64,000 nucleotides of DNA from Sycobia sp. Sy_11 (lineage: Eukaryota; Arthropoda; Insecta; Hymenoptera; Epichrysomallidae), in NCBI GenBank assembly GCA_018907035.1, contig JACCIC010000001.1, forward strand, positions 2,127,501-2,191,500, read 5' to 3'. The translations under genes were made by a program, and so were the position numbers. This document shows, one piece after another, positions 37,722 to 50,695 of the stretch (positions are counted from its first letter, which is position 1; each line of letters starts with the position of its first letter). The notes beneath the pieces are model-generated. The model saw nothing but the letters and a program-made list of their open reading frames with translations. It had not been told where the DNA came from and searched no databases.

Positions 37722-37724
37722 TCA

Positions 37725-38875
37725 TAAAGATTCGGTAAAAAAATTTAGCCGTGTATATTTTTCAGCAGAAAATATTTTCGGTACATACTGTACAAGTAGA
37801 AAAAATTTTATGATTTCGCCGATTGTCCGCAATTAGTCAAGAAGATATTCGATTGAAGAATCACAGCTTATATTCGAATATTTCATCAGCTAGTTCCAAC
37901 TAGCATTCTAGAATTTTCGAAGTTTGTTTCGAGTTAGATAATTTCGAATATTGTTAAGCCCCAGAATATATTGTAATAATTCAAAATAACTAAATTCTTT
38001 CACACTTCATTGAAATTTTTTTATATCCCATCGTTTTCAATTTATTTTTAAATTTATTTGCAAACAACCTTTCATGGCATTATGTTTTTTCGTATTACTT
38101 TTATCTACGAAGGCATTTCGATAAAATACAATATCGTTGGGAAAAATTACGAAAGCTGAACAAGAGGGAAAAGAAGCTCAACCGGAATTCCAATGAAGAA
38201 TACAGCGTTCTGTCCGAATCTGGGTCAATGTTAAAGATGGAACAAATGCATCAGAAATAAAGAGAGGCTGCTTCGTTCCATTTGGTTTGTACAGCTGTTT
38301 CAAAGCCGTCGCTGTATAATTAAAATCTTCGAGCTCCGCGCGCGCTCATTGCCGAGGGACTGCTGTTCCCGCCAGTGTTCCTCGACTACGCCGGAGTTTT
38401 CTCCGCGCGCGCTCGAAGGGTGGAAACGATACTTATGGTAATAAAGAGATATCTTTTTTTAATCATCGAATATTTGTTTCTTCGTTGACGCGCATATTAT
38501 CGTTCTTGGCGCTTCGCAGACAAATTTATTAACAATACTTACGCGATGGATCGCATCACAATACTAAGTTTATAACTCGCGTTATATAGATAGTCTTCTA
38601 TACCTGTGGCATTATTCATTACTTTATCCAGTATTACTGTCTAATAAAATGTATTTAACGCTATGACTTCAATTTGAAATTTATATTTGCAGACATTTGT
38701 GTATAAACATGTACGCAGGTAAATATATACAGATATATTCATGAATATAAATTGACACGCACAAACATTGATACATGTGATAGCATTATTATAATTGCTA
38801 GTTTAATGCAAAGAATTTATAATTTATTTATTTATATTTTTTGCTTAGAATACTCGTAATTTTGCTGTTCTCAAT
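37725..38875. other. Mostly AT-rich stretch with a small CpG patch
   Basis: A CpG-rich patch lies at about 38320-38420 (CGCGCGCGCTC twice, 70 bp apart). No defensible frame. The remainder is AT-rich. Confidence 0.5.
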
Positions 38876-38879
38876 TCTG

Positions 38880-39005
38880 ATATTCATTGTCCAAGGACTT
38901 TAGTCCGCGATGATGTCGCTTCAGAAAAGATTCACGATCTTTGGAAACGTGTGGCTTAACGGCCACGAAAACAATTACGATTGCGATTACAATTCACATG
39001 GAACT
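38880..39005 (+). repeat. Local repeat family, segment X copy 1
   Basis: This segment shares the 16-bp phrase GGCTTAACGGCCACGA (38952-38967) and looser flanking similarity with 40607-40745. The phrase sits in a short hairpin (GTGGC/GCCAC). It is part of the duplicated cluster at 38.9-44.2 kb. No coding function was seen. Confidence 0.5.
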
Positions 39006-39009
39006 ACGT

Positions 39010-39720
39010 AGATTAAATTTTATTTCTTCATATATCTTCATTTCATTCAATTCTAATTTTAATGTAATTTCATCAGAGTACATACATTTTTATTTTTAAA
39101 TCTCAATTCTGGTAACACATACATTTACTTTCCGCGGCTCAATGAGAGCAAATCCATAAGATCTCCTCTCTCGATTATTTCGATCAGTCCCGTATTATAG
39201 GGATTCTAATTTTCTCTCCTGCACGATTTCGCAAGTCAATAGCTGCGCGCTGCATTGGAACAACGCGTCTTTCCAGATCGCCCTCTGAATTAACGCTTTG
39301 TTGGTCAATTTCGAGTCATGTCCACACACACATAGACACACACATATTGAAAAGCCGCACGTATCCGACAATTACAATGGCAGCGAGAGCCGTTTAAATG
39401 ATGTTTATTGCGCTCGCTCTACCTGCTTTCGTAATACAATGCGCAGATTTTGCTTTGCACAGAATTGCCAATAAGTTTAACAGGGGTGGATCGAAAAGAA
39501 ATGCAATTTGAGATTCTACGTGAATATAGTCCTGGGGAAAACGACCACTATATGCAAAATATCAGACTAGTATGAAACCTAAAATTCACTTCCAAATAGT
39601 AATATATATATATAACATTTTCTAAAGTTGCTAATGATGATTGAAGATAATTGTATTATAAAATACGAATATAACCCTCCTATTATAAAATGAGTAGAGC
39701 AATGAATCCTGAAGATGAGG
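39010..39720. other. Non-coding stretch between repeat copies
   Basis: Moderately AT-rich with a short (CA)n run near 39324-39345. No gene was seen and no copy of segments Y or Z. Confidence 0.5.
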
Positions 39721-39725
39721 ATACT

Positions 39726-40125
39726 CTAGCTTTTACAGAATTTCTCATCCCTTGATTGCAAGAGTTTCCACAAAAGTTGAAAGCTGCATTTGGATTTTCG
39801 AGAGGCTTCAGCGCGCAGCCATACGGCCATAAGGAACATTGAATTCCTTGTGTAATCTTTTGTCCATCTTTCGTACAGCCTGTTTAGCTCTATATTTTTA
39901 TAGAGTTCAGCAGCTTTCGACAGTCTCCAGATTCTTCACCAATTAACAGCATGCACGAAAATCTACAGCTTTTGAAAACCTAAGTTCTCCGGACACCGGA
40001 TCCGCATCTCAAATGCGTACTTTTACGTATGAAGCAAACATTACATTTCAGTCATATCACTGTAAAGAAGTGTTACTTTTTGAAAATATCTAACGCTTCA
40101 TTTATAATTTAATTTTTTTTTTGTA
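39726..40125 (+). repeat. Local repeat family, segment Y copy 1
   Basis: Aligns by eye over about 400 bp with 42655-43075. Shared phrases include TTGAAAGCTGCATTTG near the left end and GAAAATATCTAA(C/T)GCTTC near the right end, with many substitutions and small indels between. Similarity continues loosely to about 40300 (versus 43290). Frames are not preserved between copies. Confidence 0.65.
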
Positions 40126-40606
40126 CTAACATAGCGTACATTTGCACTGTTCTTCGCATTTTTATTATTCTACAACGAAATATAATATTTTGAATATAAT
40201 GTATTCATTTATTTATCTTTCATTTAAAAGTGATAATTTCCATTTCTTTATAAAGTTCGAGAAATTTTGTCAACATCTGACATTTTATATTTTTATTTAT
40301 AATTATTTCTTATTTTTATGTCACCGTGCAATTTATTTAATAATCATTAAATCAATATGGGTTCTTATTATAATTCTTATAACAAATATTCATTCACTAT
40401 CGTAGAAGCAAATCTTATATTCGAACTGTAAAGGGCTTCTTGCCGCATCAACATAGGCCAGCGAATGCAATGAACAGAAAAACCAATGCATTCTTTCTTT
40501 TGCTACATCATAATTCAAAAAATAATCTATTGGATTCTCGTTTGAATTTTACAAACTTAACTTTAAATTTACACTTCAACCTAATTGAACACCAATTAAC
40601 TGAAAA

Positions 40607-40745
40607 TATCTTTGTTTTCAATTCCGGCATTCGTCATCAACGGAAGTTCACGATGCCATTGAAATTCTTAAAAAGATGCAACTTCTTTCACAACATTTGG
40701 CTTAACGGCCACGACAATTCTTGCGAAAGTCGTGAACATAAATAT
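40607..40745 (+). repeat. Local repeat family, segment X copy 2
   Basis: Shares GGCTTAACGGCCACGA (40699-40714) and surrounding words with segment X copy 1. It lies between Y copy 1 and Z copy 1. No convincing coding content. Confidence 0.5.
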
Positions 40746-40818
40746 TTTTTCATATAATTTAGGAATTAAATTGAAAAATCTGATTTTACTAATGCTATGC
40801 TATTAATTTTATTTTATT

Positions 40819-41343
40819 TACCTTATCGCCTTGATATGTCGAGATAATAAACGGACACCACGTTTCTATGACTCTTATTCTTTTTTGATTTGTTGTGCGG
40901 CGAAGTTGCCGCCAAAACCTCTAATGAACATCAACTTTTTCAATCGCTCCTCTGCCCGACTTGAGAAAGCGCCTCGCCGATATTCAGAGCACATTTATTG
41001 CACAGAAATTTCAAATACATTACTTTTCGTACAAGCAACTTTGGTCGAATATTTCATAATTTATGCCCGCAACGCAGGTTCGGCCAAATAATAATTATTT
41101 AACCGTATCATTTTTCTCTGCGTTGCTTCTTATATCAAGGGCCAATGACAACCCAGGACTAAGTAAAACTCGGTCTTGGTCGATGCTTCAATATCGCTAA
41201 ACACGCTCAGATATTCAGGCCACGGTACAGGTCAGGGTAATAGAAATGATCCCGCACGGTTTGACCAAAGCGCTGCTTTTATTGTAAAAGGATTCATTAA
41301 AAATTATAAATAACGTGTTTTCAGTTTTTGCAATAAATAAACG
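40819..41343 (+). repeat. Local repeat family, segment Z copy 1
   Basis: Aligns over about 520 bp with 43717-44228. Two exact blocks stand out: 33 bp at 41158-41190 (matching 44038-44070) and 27 bp at 41048-41074 (matching 43952-43978). Copy 1 has about 26 extra bases before the 33-bp block. Indels break any common reading frame, so the repeat is probably non-coding. Confidence 0.8.
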
Positions 41344-41349
41344 CTGCTA

Positions 41350-42105
41350 CATCCCTGGTAGAAACACATTCTATTTTTAAGGTATAAATAAAGCAAATGA
41401 AGATACCTAGTGACAGGGTATATTTCTTCAGTAGTAAATAGGAAAACATGTAACGTTTTTACGGTCATTGTAGCCGATTTATAGATACATTTTCTCAAAC
41501 TATTTTTTAAGTATTTAAGACCCATAATAGTTAGTTTCGTATCAATGTATTTGTGGTTATGATTCAAATTTATCATAAAATATGGTTAAGCTAGGTGTAA
41601 TATATAGCCTAGATAAAAGATTAATATCGTTATTCTGCTTTCTTACAAAAATTCATTGACTTCAATCATTATTTTAATTAGTTAATTATAAATGTTCTTC
41701 CGCAATAAACTAATATTTTAGTGTGATTTTTAAATAAACAAACCATTCACTAATAAATAATAAATTCCTTAATATTTAAAAATTGATTACAAATATGAAC
41801 ACACTGAGATTTTGGAGGTGAAAACAAAAGATAACTGAATTCGCGATGGGTACACCCACTGATTTGTTTATTATTTGCCTTGAACTCTTTAACTGTGACG
41901 GATAAAATCTTCAATGTCTATTATTTATACATATTACTTAAGGTTATTTTAAGTTTTCTTATTTAGCATATAAAGCTCAAAATTCCACGCACTATCATCA
42001 GCTGCCTATTGAAAATAAAAAAAAATTGAAATTTTTTTATAAAGGTATTTTATTTGTATGTTCATTCGTTGAATGCTATTAGCTGACTGAGTCACGTCTC
42101 TAACC
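41350..42105. other. AT-rich stretch between repeat copies
   Basis: No gene or further copy of the local repeat family was seen. Frames of up to 90 codons on the minus strand have AT-driven composition. Confidence 0.5.
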
Positions 42106-42109
42106 CATG

Positions 42110-42560
42110 AATTACTTCAGGTTTCATTTTTAATGCGTGATGCGTGTGTAAGTGCGCCGCGAAATTACCGCCGACATCAGCTTTTAAAGATCGTTTCCCT
42201 GGCTTCGACTCGTGAGAGCGCCTCGCCCATGCACGAAGTACGTATAGTTTACTTGCACTTTTCAGAACTATGATAAATATTATCCGCGTGTCCGCAACGT
42301 GGGTTAAGCGCTCTGACATATTATTTGATTTTTTTCCTACATTATATATTATTATATCTATAAAGATTATTATATAATATGTTTATCATTATACACGATC
42401 TTGGTCCGATGCATTTTGCGCCCTCAAACACGTTAAAACGCCCGGGCGACGGGTGAAAATTCCGATAATATAACGTGCCTGCGCACAGTGTCAACAGTGG
42501 AGCTCCTTTGAATTTTTAGATTAAATGCAATTGTTCTTGACTAAATGGAATCTTTAGATA
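42110..42560 (+). repeat. Local repeat family, segment Z copy 3 (diverged)
   Basis: A more diverged relative of Z. It keeps GAGAGCGCCTCGCC, the phrase TCCGCAACGTGGGTTAAGCG (CCGCAACGCAGGTTCGGCC in copy 1), the CTTGGTCCGATGCATTTTGCG phrase, and GCGCACAGTGTCAACAG (cf. CACGGTTTGACCAAAGCG). About 70 bp of AT-rich DNA is inserted in its middle. Confidence 0.55.
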
Positions 42561-42654
42561 AATCAATTATTGTAAAATTCCCAAAAATGTTATTATTTAT
42601 TATCAATACAACCTAACTGATAGAAGGTCAGTGGAAAAGAGTGTAATGGTTGCG

Positions 42655-43075
42655 CTCACGCTTTTATAGTTTGACCCCCCTCCCTCGATTGCTGCAAGCG
42701 TTTTCGAAAAAATTGAAAGCTGCATTTGAACCTTCGAGAAGCTGGTTACGTTAACCACCTTACGGCCTTGCGGCTCCTAATATACCAAATTTTAATCTTT
42801 CTCCAGTTTTTTAGAGTTGGTGCTTTTAACTCTAGATTTTTATTTTATTCAGTTTTTTCAGAGTTTTCAGCTTTCGAAAATTCTCACGATTTTTCATCAG
42901 GTAAAAACATGGATTCAAAATTAAAGCTTTCGAAAACCTTTAATTCTTCGGGCACTGCAACGGTGTCTCAAAATACATGTTTTTACATATGAAACAAATG
43001 TTGTTTTTCCAGTCACAGCACTATATAAAAGTGTTGCGTTCCGAAAATATCTAATGCTTCTTTAATAATAGATTC
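42655..43075 (+). repeat. Local repeat family, segment Y copy 2
   Basis: The partner of 39726-40125, displaced about 2.93 kb downstream. It carries a C-rich start (CCCCCCTCCCTCG) not present in copy 1. Confidence 0.65.
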
Positions 43076-43079
43076 ATTT

Positions 43080-43716
43080 GTATTTTTAAACCGTTACGAA
43101 ATTTTCCACTGTCTTTCTGTACATACATTTGACAGTATTATATTTTAACAAATACAATTTTTATTTTTTTAATACTCTTATTTATTTAGAATTAATGAAT
43201 TGAATTTAATCATCTTTTGTTTTCTTAATTTCCCGAAGATCGAGAAATCTCAACATTTCACATCCTATATTGTTGTTTACAAAAATATTTTATTTTTAAA
43301 TCTCTATGGATACGTAATAATTAGTGACTCAAATAGTCTTTTATTTATTTATTTATTATAAATTTTATTATTATAATTTATAACTACACTTTTCATATCA
43401 TTTCAAACGCAATTATTCTAATTACGTACATTAAATCTAAATGATGAAATTCGGAACTGCATTAAAAACCCTATTAATTTAATTCCTTAACCTATATTTA
43501 AATTATAGAAACATAATAAGAAAACAAAAGAACGCTCTCTTTTCAATTAATGATTTAAATGACCACAGGACATTTACTATTACGTATATGTGTGTGTGTG
43601 TGTGTAGAATTCATAACAAACAATAATAAATGGAATAAATTATATGTTTGTTTTATATATATATGTTATTTATTGAAATGAAAACAACTAAACGATTTAA
43701 AATTGTTTTATTTTAA
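43080..43716. other. AT-rich stretch with a short (TG)n
   Basis: Contains a TG run of about 16 bp at 43588-43604. The left part keeps weak similarity to the stretch after Y copy 1. Segment X appears to be missing from this copy of the unit. Confidence 0.5.
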
Positions 43717-44228
43717 TCACCTTGTTTGCTGGACGTCTCGAGATAAACTGAACTCACGTTTCTATGCAACCATTATTCTTTTTTTTATTTGTTGTGCCGC
43801 GAAGTTGCTGCCGAACTCTCTCTAAGAACATCAACTTTTTTAATCGCTTCTCTGCCTCCGACTCGAGAAAGCGCCTCGCCAATGTTCAGAGCACACATTT
43901 ATTGCACAAAAATAAAAAATGTATTACTTTTCGAACAAACCTCTTTGGTCAAATATTTCATAATTTATGCCCGCAACGTAGGTTCGGTCAAATAATAATT
44001 ATTTAACCGTATTATTTTTCTCTGCGTTGCTTCTTAGACTAAGTAAAACTCGGTCTTGGTCGATGCTTCATCATCGCCAAACTCGCTAAGGCATCCAGGC
44101 TACAGTACACGTCGCGGCAATAAACGTGACCGTGCACAGTTTGACCAAAGTGTTGCCTTTAATGTCAAATGACGATTGAAAAATTTTAATTGACGTGCTT
44201 TCAGTTTTTAAATTAAATAGACGTTAAA
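43717..44228 (+). repeat. Local repeat family, segment Z copy 2
   Basis: The partner of 40819-41343, displaced about 2.9 kb. The two translated copies share a short phrase (YFIIYARN) but frames shift relative to each other upstream, and most differences change the amino acid. This argues against a protein-coding duplicate. Confidence 0.8.
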
Positions 44229-44229
44229 T

Positions 44230-45985
44230 GACTTTCAACGGTTTTCATATAAGTGGTGATTATTACAACTTCATCTATAACAATATACTTATCAGAAACA
44301 AAATTAATTCTAACATTTAATAATTAAAAGGAGTCGGTAACAATAATAATAATATTCAAAAAAAGCAGAAATTTAAATGCAAAGTAGCCTCTTATAAATA
44401 AATTTAATATCTAATAATTAAGTACATTGCAATTTCTTATTACGATTCGTAAACAATATGTTATTAATTATTAATTATTAAACACTATGTTATTAATTAG
44501 AAATTAATTGAAATTTTCATTTGTTATTTGCTTCGCCTTTAGAAATTGTTAAATTAATTAAATCAATACAAATTGACTTTTAATAACAATTCGAAAATAC
44601 GAATATATGAATCGGTCATTTTTATTATTCCTTACTATTATCATCATTATTATTTTATAAAAAATTAAATTGCCGTTAGAAAATTATTTAAATCTTAAAA
44701 ATCTTAAACTAAACAATATAACATTTTTCGATTTAAAAAAAAGGTAATTATTCATACATTACTGAATTTAACTGATCATATAATGTTAGTATAGAAATCC
44801 CGATATATCTCATTTCCTCTTTTAAACTTTAATGTGCATCTCATCGAATTCGGAAAGAACGTTTGGTTTTCTGCTTAGATACTTTAATATGTCTGTTTCA
44901 GCTTACGATCAACAAAAGGCCAGTCTCACTTGTTTATTCACAGACTCGCAAAAGAACCCGTAAATATAGTGTTTGACAAAAAATAATCCAGATAAGAGTT
45001 CTTTTATTGAATTGGAGACATGTTTTGAGAAACTTTCGCTAGACCTGAGAATTAGTCTTTGAGGGCATATGAAAGTAAACTTTTTAAATTAACCAATAAA
45101 AACTGAGATTAACATTCTTCTGACTTTAGAAGATAAATTGGCTCTAAACGTATTCTATGTGAGCTCAGAATATTCAACACTGACCAAATGTCGGATAAAC
45201 AATGGGTGTATCGTCGAGAATCCGCCCTTCTTCGTTCGGAATCCCGAATTTGACGTGGATGGGTAGCTGATCAGGTTATCAAATAAAACACAAAATTTTT
45301 GGGCATTGTGGGAAATTCCCTTTATTGGCCCTAAGGAAAAAAGCCGTACGGCATAAAAACCCTTGATGCAAATTAATTGTGCATTTATATGCATGTGTGT
45401 ATGTGAATATGTATACTTCTACGTATGTACGTAAACTTATATGTATATACGTTTATGAAAATGTCTTCATATATGGTCCACGTGAATTGGACCGGTGTGT
45501 AGCTACACGTGAGAGTAATCTGCGAATAACAGTTAAGAACATCATTTCTTAATTATTTTTCAAAAATTCTACGGCTTCAATTGGACCATTTGCTGAAATA
45601 ATGCACTTTTTACAGAAACAATGACAAAGTACGATAAAAATTAATTTATTCGACAATCTTTAAAGGCGCCCAAAAGTGCAGGAATTATTCTGTTCGTATT
45701 TCTCGTGAAAAATAACAAATTTCATTAGTTCATTCGTGTATTTTCTACTCAAATGGCTTAATTTCCATTCGCTATCGAAATAACATTCATAATTTACCTC
45801 CCCTAGGGAAAACAATTTCTGCCTTACTAATGAATTATTCACATTGGAGTATTTTTCTTCTTAACTTTGTAAATGTAAACCATATCTTTCACCGTTTATC
45901 GTTATAATCGCATAATAATGATTTTTTAACGAACAAATATCTTTCAAATACGTCGCCGATTCGAGATCAACGACAAATTACGTAA
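44230..45985. other. AT-rich stretch, nothing recognised
   Basis: AT-rich with ATTAATTATTAATTA word repeats near 44461-44510. At 45380-45530 a purine-pyrimidine alternating patch (GTATGTGAATATGTATAC type) is followed by two CACGTG E-boxes (about 45480 and 45508). No gene was seen. Confidence 0.5.
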
Positions 45986-45989
45986 GCGC

Positions 45990-46290
45990 ATTAATTAAGA
46001 GACGCAAACTGGCTTAATCCCACACTATCGGAATAATTAGAATCGACGAAACTGCTTCGCCCCGCTGCTAATTGAGCCAGATCTATTCTATCGGATATTT
46101 TCGACGAATCGATTTGTGCGCGTGGTAGGGGGTGGAGGGGGGGAGGAGGAGGGCGAGAAATATTAACGGAAACTCCCCGTTTTCCATTTGTCGCTCTGCT
46201 GAAGATTTCGAGGAGCGGCCGAAGGGGGATGAGGCTCATCTCGGTGCACAAGCGGCAACAGCATTGATTTCTCTTTGAATTCTTCACTTA
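45990..46290. promoter_or_regulatory. Short CpG-rich block with G-rich run
   Basis: A compact block with AATAATTAGAATCGA and GCTAATTGAG homeodomain-like cores and a G-rich run at 46127-46155. No domain was recognised in the 98-codon minus frame crossing it. An enhancer role is inferred. Confidence 0.35.
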
Positions 46291-46299
46291 AGCCGAAAT

Positions 46300-48350
46300 A
46301 GTTGAATAACGATCGTCAAGCGAATTCCTCCGTTGTTATACGAGGATGCAGTAACGTGCTTGCGATATATTTTATTCTCGTATTTTTATTTCTGCATGCT
46401 TTTGCTTTTCAAATAAAGTTTCTGGTTTCGAAATATTCGTATTTAACTTTTTGTACGGCATTAATATTAATTATTATTGCAAAATATTAGAACAAACTAT
46501 AACTAAGTTCGAAATCGCTGCATATGGCTTATCAATTGTTATAAAAGCGATATTGATTATTATTGACGATATACGTTAGAATTCATATTATCATGTGGCA
46601 GTTTTCATTTTACTACGTTAATCCTTTCCTTCGTTACTCAAAAAAATTCGATACCCATAACATGGATTGAATCGCTTTATTTATTTTCACTAATTAATTG
46701 CTTTTCGTCGCTATTGTAGAAGCTAATTTCTTTCTATCAAAAAGAGCCTTCAAAATTCTAATTTTAAAGTGTAATCCAATATTGATAAAATGGCTTTTTT
46801 TTAAATATTTTTTGTTGCATTAAAATAAGCATTGAGAATATGATATATTTTTTATTCCAATTACATTAAAGAATTGAGTTTTTTTTCATTGCCGTTCATT
46901 TTTTTTTCTCAACAATATTGGTAAAAATTCAATATTGATACTAATGTATTAATGAAATTTGGACAGAAAAAAAATCGTCGTATATATATGAGATTAAAAG
47001 GGATGAAGGAATCGATTCAAGCGCCCCTATCAACTGCAAACAAACTAAAGACGTCTAATAAAAATTTTCTCTGTAATTAACTATACAAATGCAATTTTTG
47101 ATAAAAATTCTAAAATTTTAAAACAACACGCTATATTTGAACAAGTGTGGATACAAATGTCATATATTACAAAGATGAAAAACTAAGTCATAATGAAAAA
47201 TGAAGCTAATTTCTAACATTTTCTTCTATGAATATTACGAATCTTCATATTCTGATCTTCTTACTTAAGTTACCGTTAGAAAATAACGCATTTGTTTCCA
47301 AATTTTCAATCATCGGATGTCGCGACAGTCTATGGGTAGAGCAAATATTTATAATTTTATATTCAAAATAACTATTGATGATTCTTAAATTCACTGACGC
47401 TAGCCGGCAAATGTAAGAGTTACTTGGCTGCAGTCAGCGGCCAGCCGATTACTTCTATCAGGAGAATGCGCTTTAAAATTCGGAGAAAAAATGCCTCACC
47501 TTCTTTTCATCCAAATGAGCCTTCAGTCCCTTTATTTTTAATTGAATACTGTATCGAATGATATTGTTTAATTTTTTTAAATATATACAAGGAAATATTA
47601 TTCATCCGGATCGAAATTTGTAATAGAAACCTTTTACGACCGTTTTTCCTTAAAAAGGACCTTCGCTGCAAATTGTTTGCAAGCCAATAAGATAAATAAA
47701 TAAATGAGAATAATAAAGTAATTATTCTCGGATCCGCCTTACCTTTTTAAAATATAAAAGATATGCGGACGATTTTTGTCAGATAACTTGTTTAATCAAA
47801 TACTGTTACTCTCGTCAAACAAATCGTTAAATTTTCGCTTTACGAAAAAGCAGTAGCAGTTCGATTTTGTCCTTAAAAGCACAAGGTAATTTGGTGTCAT
47901 TCTAATTTAGCTTTATTCAAAAGTTATATTAACGAAATAATTGTAAATAAAATTATTGTAAATTTGAACAATTTAAATATGATTTTTTATTAATAAAATT
48001 AATTTATTCTTTAATTTTAAAACGTTTTTATACATTTACGTAAAATAAATATATCACTTTTTTCATTCGTAGCGAAAACAATTATCAAGAATTTTTATTG
48101 AGAATGAAGTAAATTATATTTTTAACTTGTATTCGAAATCAGTTTATTATCTTTAATTAAGGTGTTACATATTGAAATTTCATAGCAATCTATTAATAAC
48201 AAACTCCATCTATATGTTGATTAGTAAATATGGTTTCTTTATAATATTTCCAACAGTAAATTCAAATAAGCAAACTTTTACTACACGTATAAAGAAACAG
48301 ACATATTGATTGACATAATAAATTCTCTTCGATTGAGTAAATACGTTTGT
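46300..48350. other. AT-rich stretch, nothing recognised
   Basis: Long AT-rich stretch with homopolymer T and A runs. A small less AT-rich patch lies at 47398-47470. No gene or repeat was identified. Confidence 0.6.
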
Positions 48351-48355
48351 TTTAA

Positions 48356-48529
48356 TGCAGCTCGCAAACTCCCGGATACTATCTGGACCGATTTTCAAAC
48401 TTTGCACTATAAGCTCTCCGTATATGCTGCTAAAATTTTGACTCTGGCATTAAGCAGCATCGAGCAGCCATTATACGAAGCTCGTCCGACTTCAATGGCT
48501 TATCCCAAAATAGCATATTTCGACCAATA
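48356..48529 (+). other. Exon-like island, possible terminal exon
   Basis: GC content rises for about 150 bp after an acceptor-like GTTTGTTTTAATGCAG (ending about 48360). One frame stays open to a TAA at 48528-48530 that overlaps an AATAAA polyadenylation word. The predicted peptide (about 56 residues, ending PKIAYFDQ) is not low-complexity, but I recognise no family and no upstream partner exon. It could be a terminal exon fragment, a pseudogene piece or chance. Confidence 0.2.
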
Positions 48530-48559
48530 AAGTAAAATTATCCAATTGGCAATTTTGTT

Positions 48560-49350
48560 TGCAATCTTTCTATCCGCGGGGGGGGGGCGAAACTGTCAAG
48601 CGAAACTTTCTCGGAGCAAACAAAATATAACCAAAAAAAAAGGCAAGGAGACGCGTACTGCTAAAAATTCTTGGAGAACAGAAACGCGCCGCCCGTGAAT
48701 CCTCCGCGAAAAACTGCCCATCCCAGGGGCAATTAACCGACCTGAACCTCGCCCCCGACGATTCCAACATTCCCCCGCGGGAGGGCGCGCCTACCCGCGC
48801 CGATCGAACGCACGGCAAGAGCGCTCTCTATAATTCCCCAATGACGTCTACAGAGTTGAAACCAGTCACGGCGGCGCGCCCCATTCGCCTCGGCGACACC
48901 GAACGCGAGAGCCATTGTTAATTCAATCGCGAAAGTTGGCCGAGAGAGACCGAGCCAGAGACCGAGAAGGAGAAATAGAGAGGAGGTGGGGAGAAATGAA
49001 GAGGGCGCGAGAAATGAAATGCGAGGAAATTGACGCTTGCGAACGAGATCGACCCGAGCCTCGTGGGCACGGGCGGGATTTAAGGAAGGCTTGCTCGGAG
49101 ATCAGATTTCTGCGAAATTGCATGCTCTATGAACGTTCCATCGATAAATCATAATATTGTCCAATATTTGCTGCCGTTTAAGTTGTTTTTTTTCGAGAAG
49201 AAACATTTTCATAATGAAAACTCGTCCTTTTCGCTGTTGTTTCCTCTTTACTTTATGTTTCGAAAGTACCTCCATTATGTTTTTTATACAGATTGTACGC
49301 CCGTTTTTACTCGCCTCGACTCGGCCCGCTAATTAGACGTATCAAGCTAA
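48560..49350. promoter_or_regulatory. CpG-rich block
   Basis: CpG-rich with a G9 run near 48581-48589, a purine-rich stretch (48930-49025) of GA words, and a left part that interrupts AT-rich DNA. Frames on both strands are Arg/Glu- or Ser/Arg-rich and look compositional. Confidence 0.35.
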
Positions 49351-49354
49351 AAGC

Positions 49355-50230
49355 ACTCCGCGGGTTCGCTCGTACAATTTCAGTTTCAAAAGATCTTTTT
49401 TCTGGAGGCAAGTATTGTTTCAACGAAATTTCTTAATTTCTCTGATTAATATACTAAAATGTCTTTTAATTGGATGAAATTCGTTCTAAGTAAATTCTGA
49501 AATTCAAATTTATAATATTGCATTTTGTTTTAATCCATTATATATGAGCCCTCCTCATTAGTACTGATGCCAAGTGCCATATTAAAATAAAGCGTGCATT
49601 GTCCTATATTGAATCAACTATTTTACATTTCTATAGGTTAACGGGATCGCGTGATTTTGGCAGATTTTGGAATCGTATATAATCCGCTTTCAACTACTGT
49701 AATTCTGAAAGCCGCGTTAATTCGAATCCGAAAAATTTTCTGCATATCCGCCTCCTTTAAGTCCTGCAATTTTGAGGCGATTATAATTCGAGGCATAAAA
49801 TGTAATTAGCCAAAAATTCCGAGTTCAGTTGAATAATTTTCGTAACTTTCAACGCTAAAATAATAAAGTACCATTTTAACATAATGGCAGCATAATGGAA
49901 TTTTCGAGAAAAATGAAAGATTTTCAGAAATTAAATTTTATGTATAAAATTACTTTGGGATAAAAGGTTTTATTAATAGAATTTAGGAGAACGCAATTTA
50001 TGCAGTTTACGTCTATATTCGTATTCCATATAATATTAAATAATATTAGTAATTATTTCATGAGTTTTATAAAATTATGATTTTTTAAAAATCTAAATTA
50101 AAATTTTAGAGGCAGAAAATTTATTCAATTCAAATCTTACGATATATTTCACGAGCGTAAATTTTTTGGATAAAGCATGCAAGTGCTCATTTAAGAAATC
50201 AAAATTTGGCCTTTAAGGCGACTTAGACCC
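49355..50230. other. AT-rich stretch, nothing recognised
   Basis: No coding-like frames or repeats were seen. Confidence 0.6.
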
Positions 50231-50234
50231 AATG

Positions 50235-50695
50235 TCTTTTGTCGATCACGCAACTTTCGTGCGATGTATTTTCTCGAATACTACGACCCTTAACTACGTT
50301 AATCGGCGTCATCGTTTACTTTTATAATACCATGTACATACATAAATTTCTCAGACCGTGGGCGGCACGACGACGGCGACATAATTTCCGTGTATTTATC
50401 GCTCTTTTATCGAGTGCCTCGGTGTTAATAGGGCGATAATCGCCGGCTAAGCCGCTTATTACATCCACGCTTCGGCGCGGAGAGATGAGCGTATCGAGGG
50501 CGCGGACGCGCTCGTAAAAAATAGGCAAAGATACGACGTTGGAGCTCGTTCGATTAACTTTTGGCCCCGTCCCTCGGCGCGATAAATTTCGTACATAAAT
50601 CGACCGAAAGGCGAACGAGGCATAAAATTTGCGTTGGCGCGTAATTTTCAAAGGGTCATAACTAATTTTACTGTGTTACTGTTCGGCTATCGATA
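50235..50695. promoter_or_regulatory. Small CpG-rich block
   Basis: Moderately CpG-rich. Frames are open on both strands (66 and 109 codons) without recognisable domains. Regulatory status is inferred. Confidence 0.3.

Noticed and set aside
43764..44006. Shared YFIIYARN phrase in two repeat copies as evidence of a duplicated protein
   Set aside because: Indels shift the frame upstream between copies and most differences are amino-acid changing, so the nucleotide repeat explains it.
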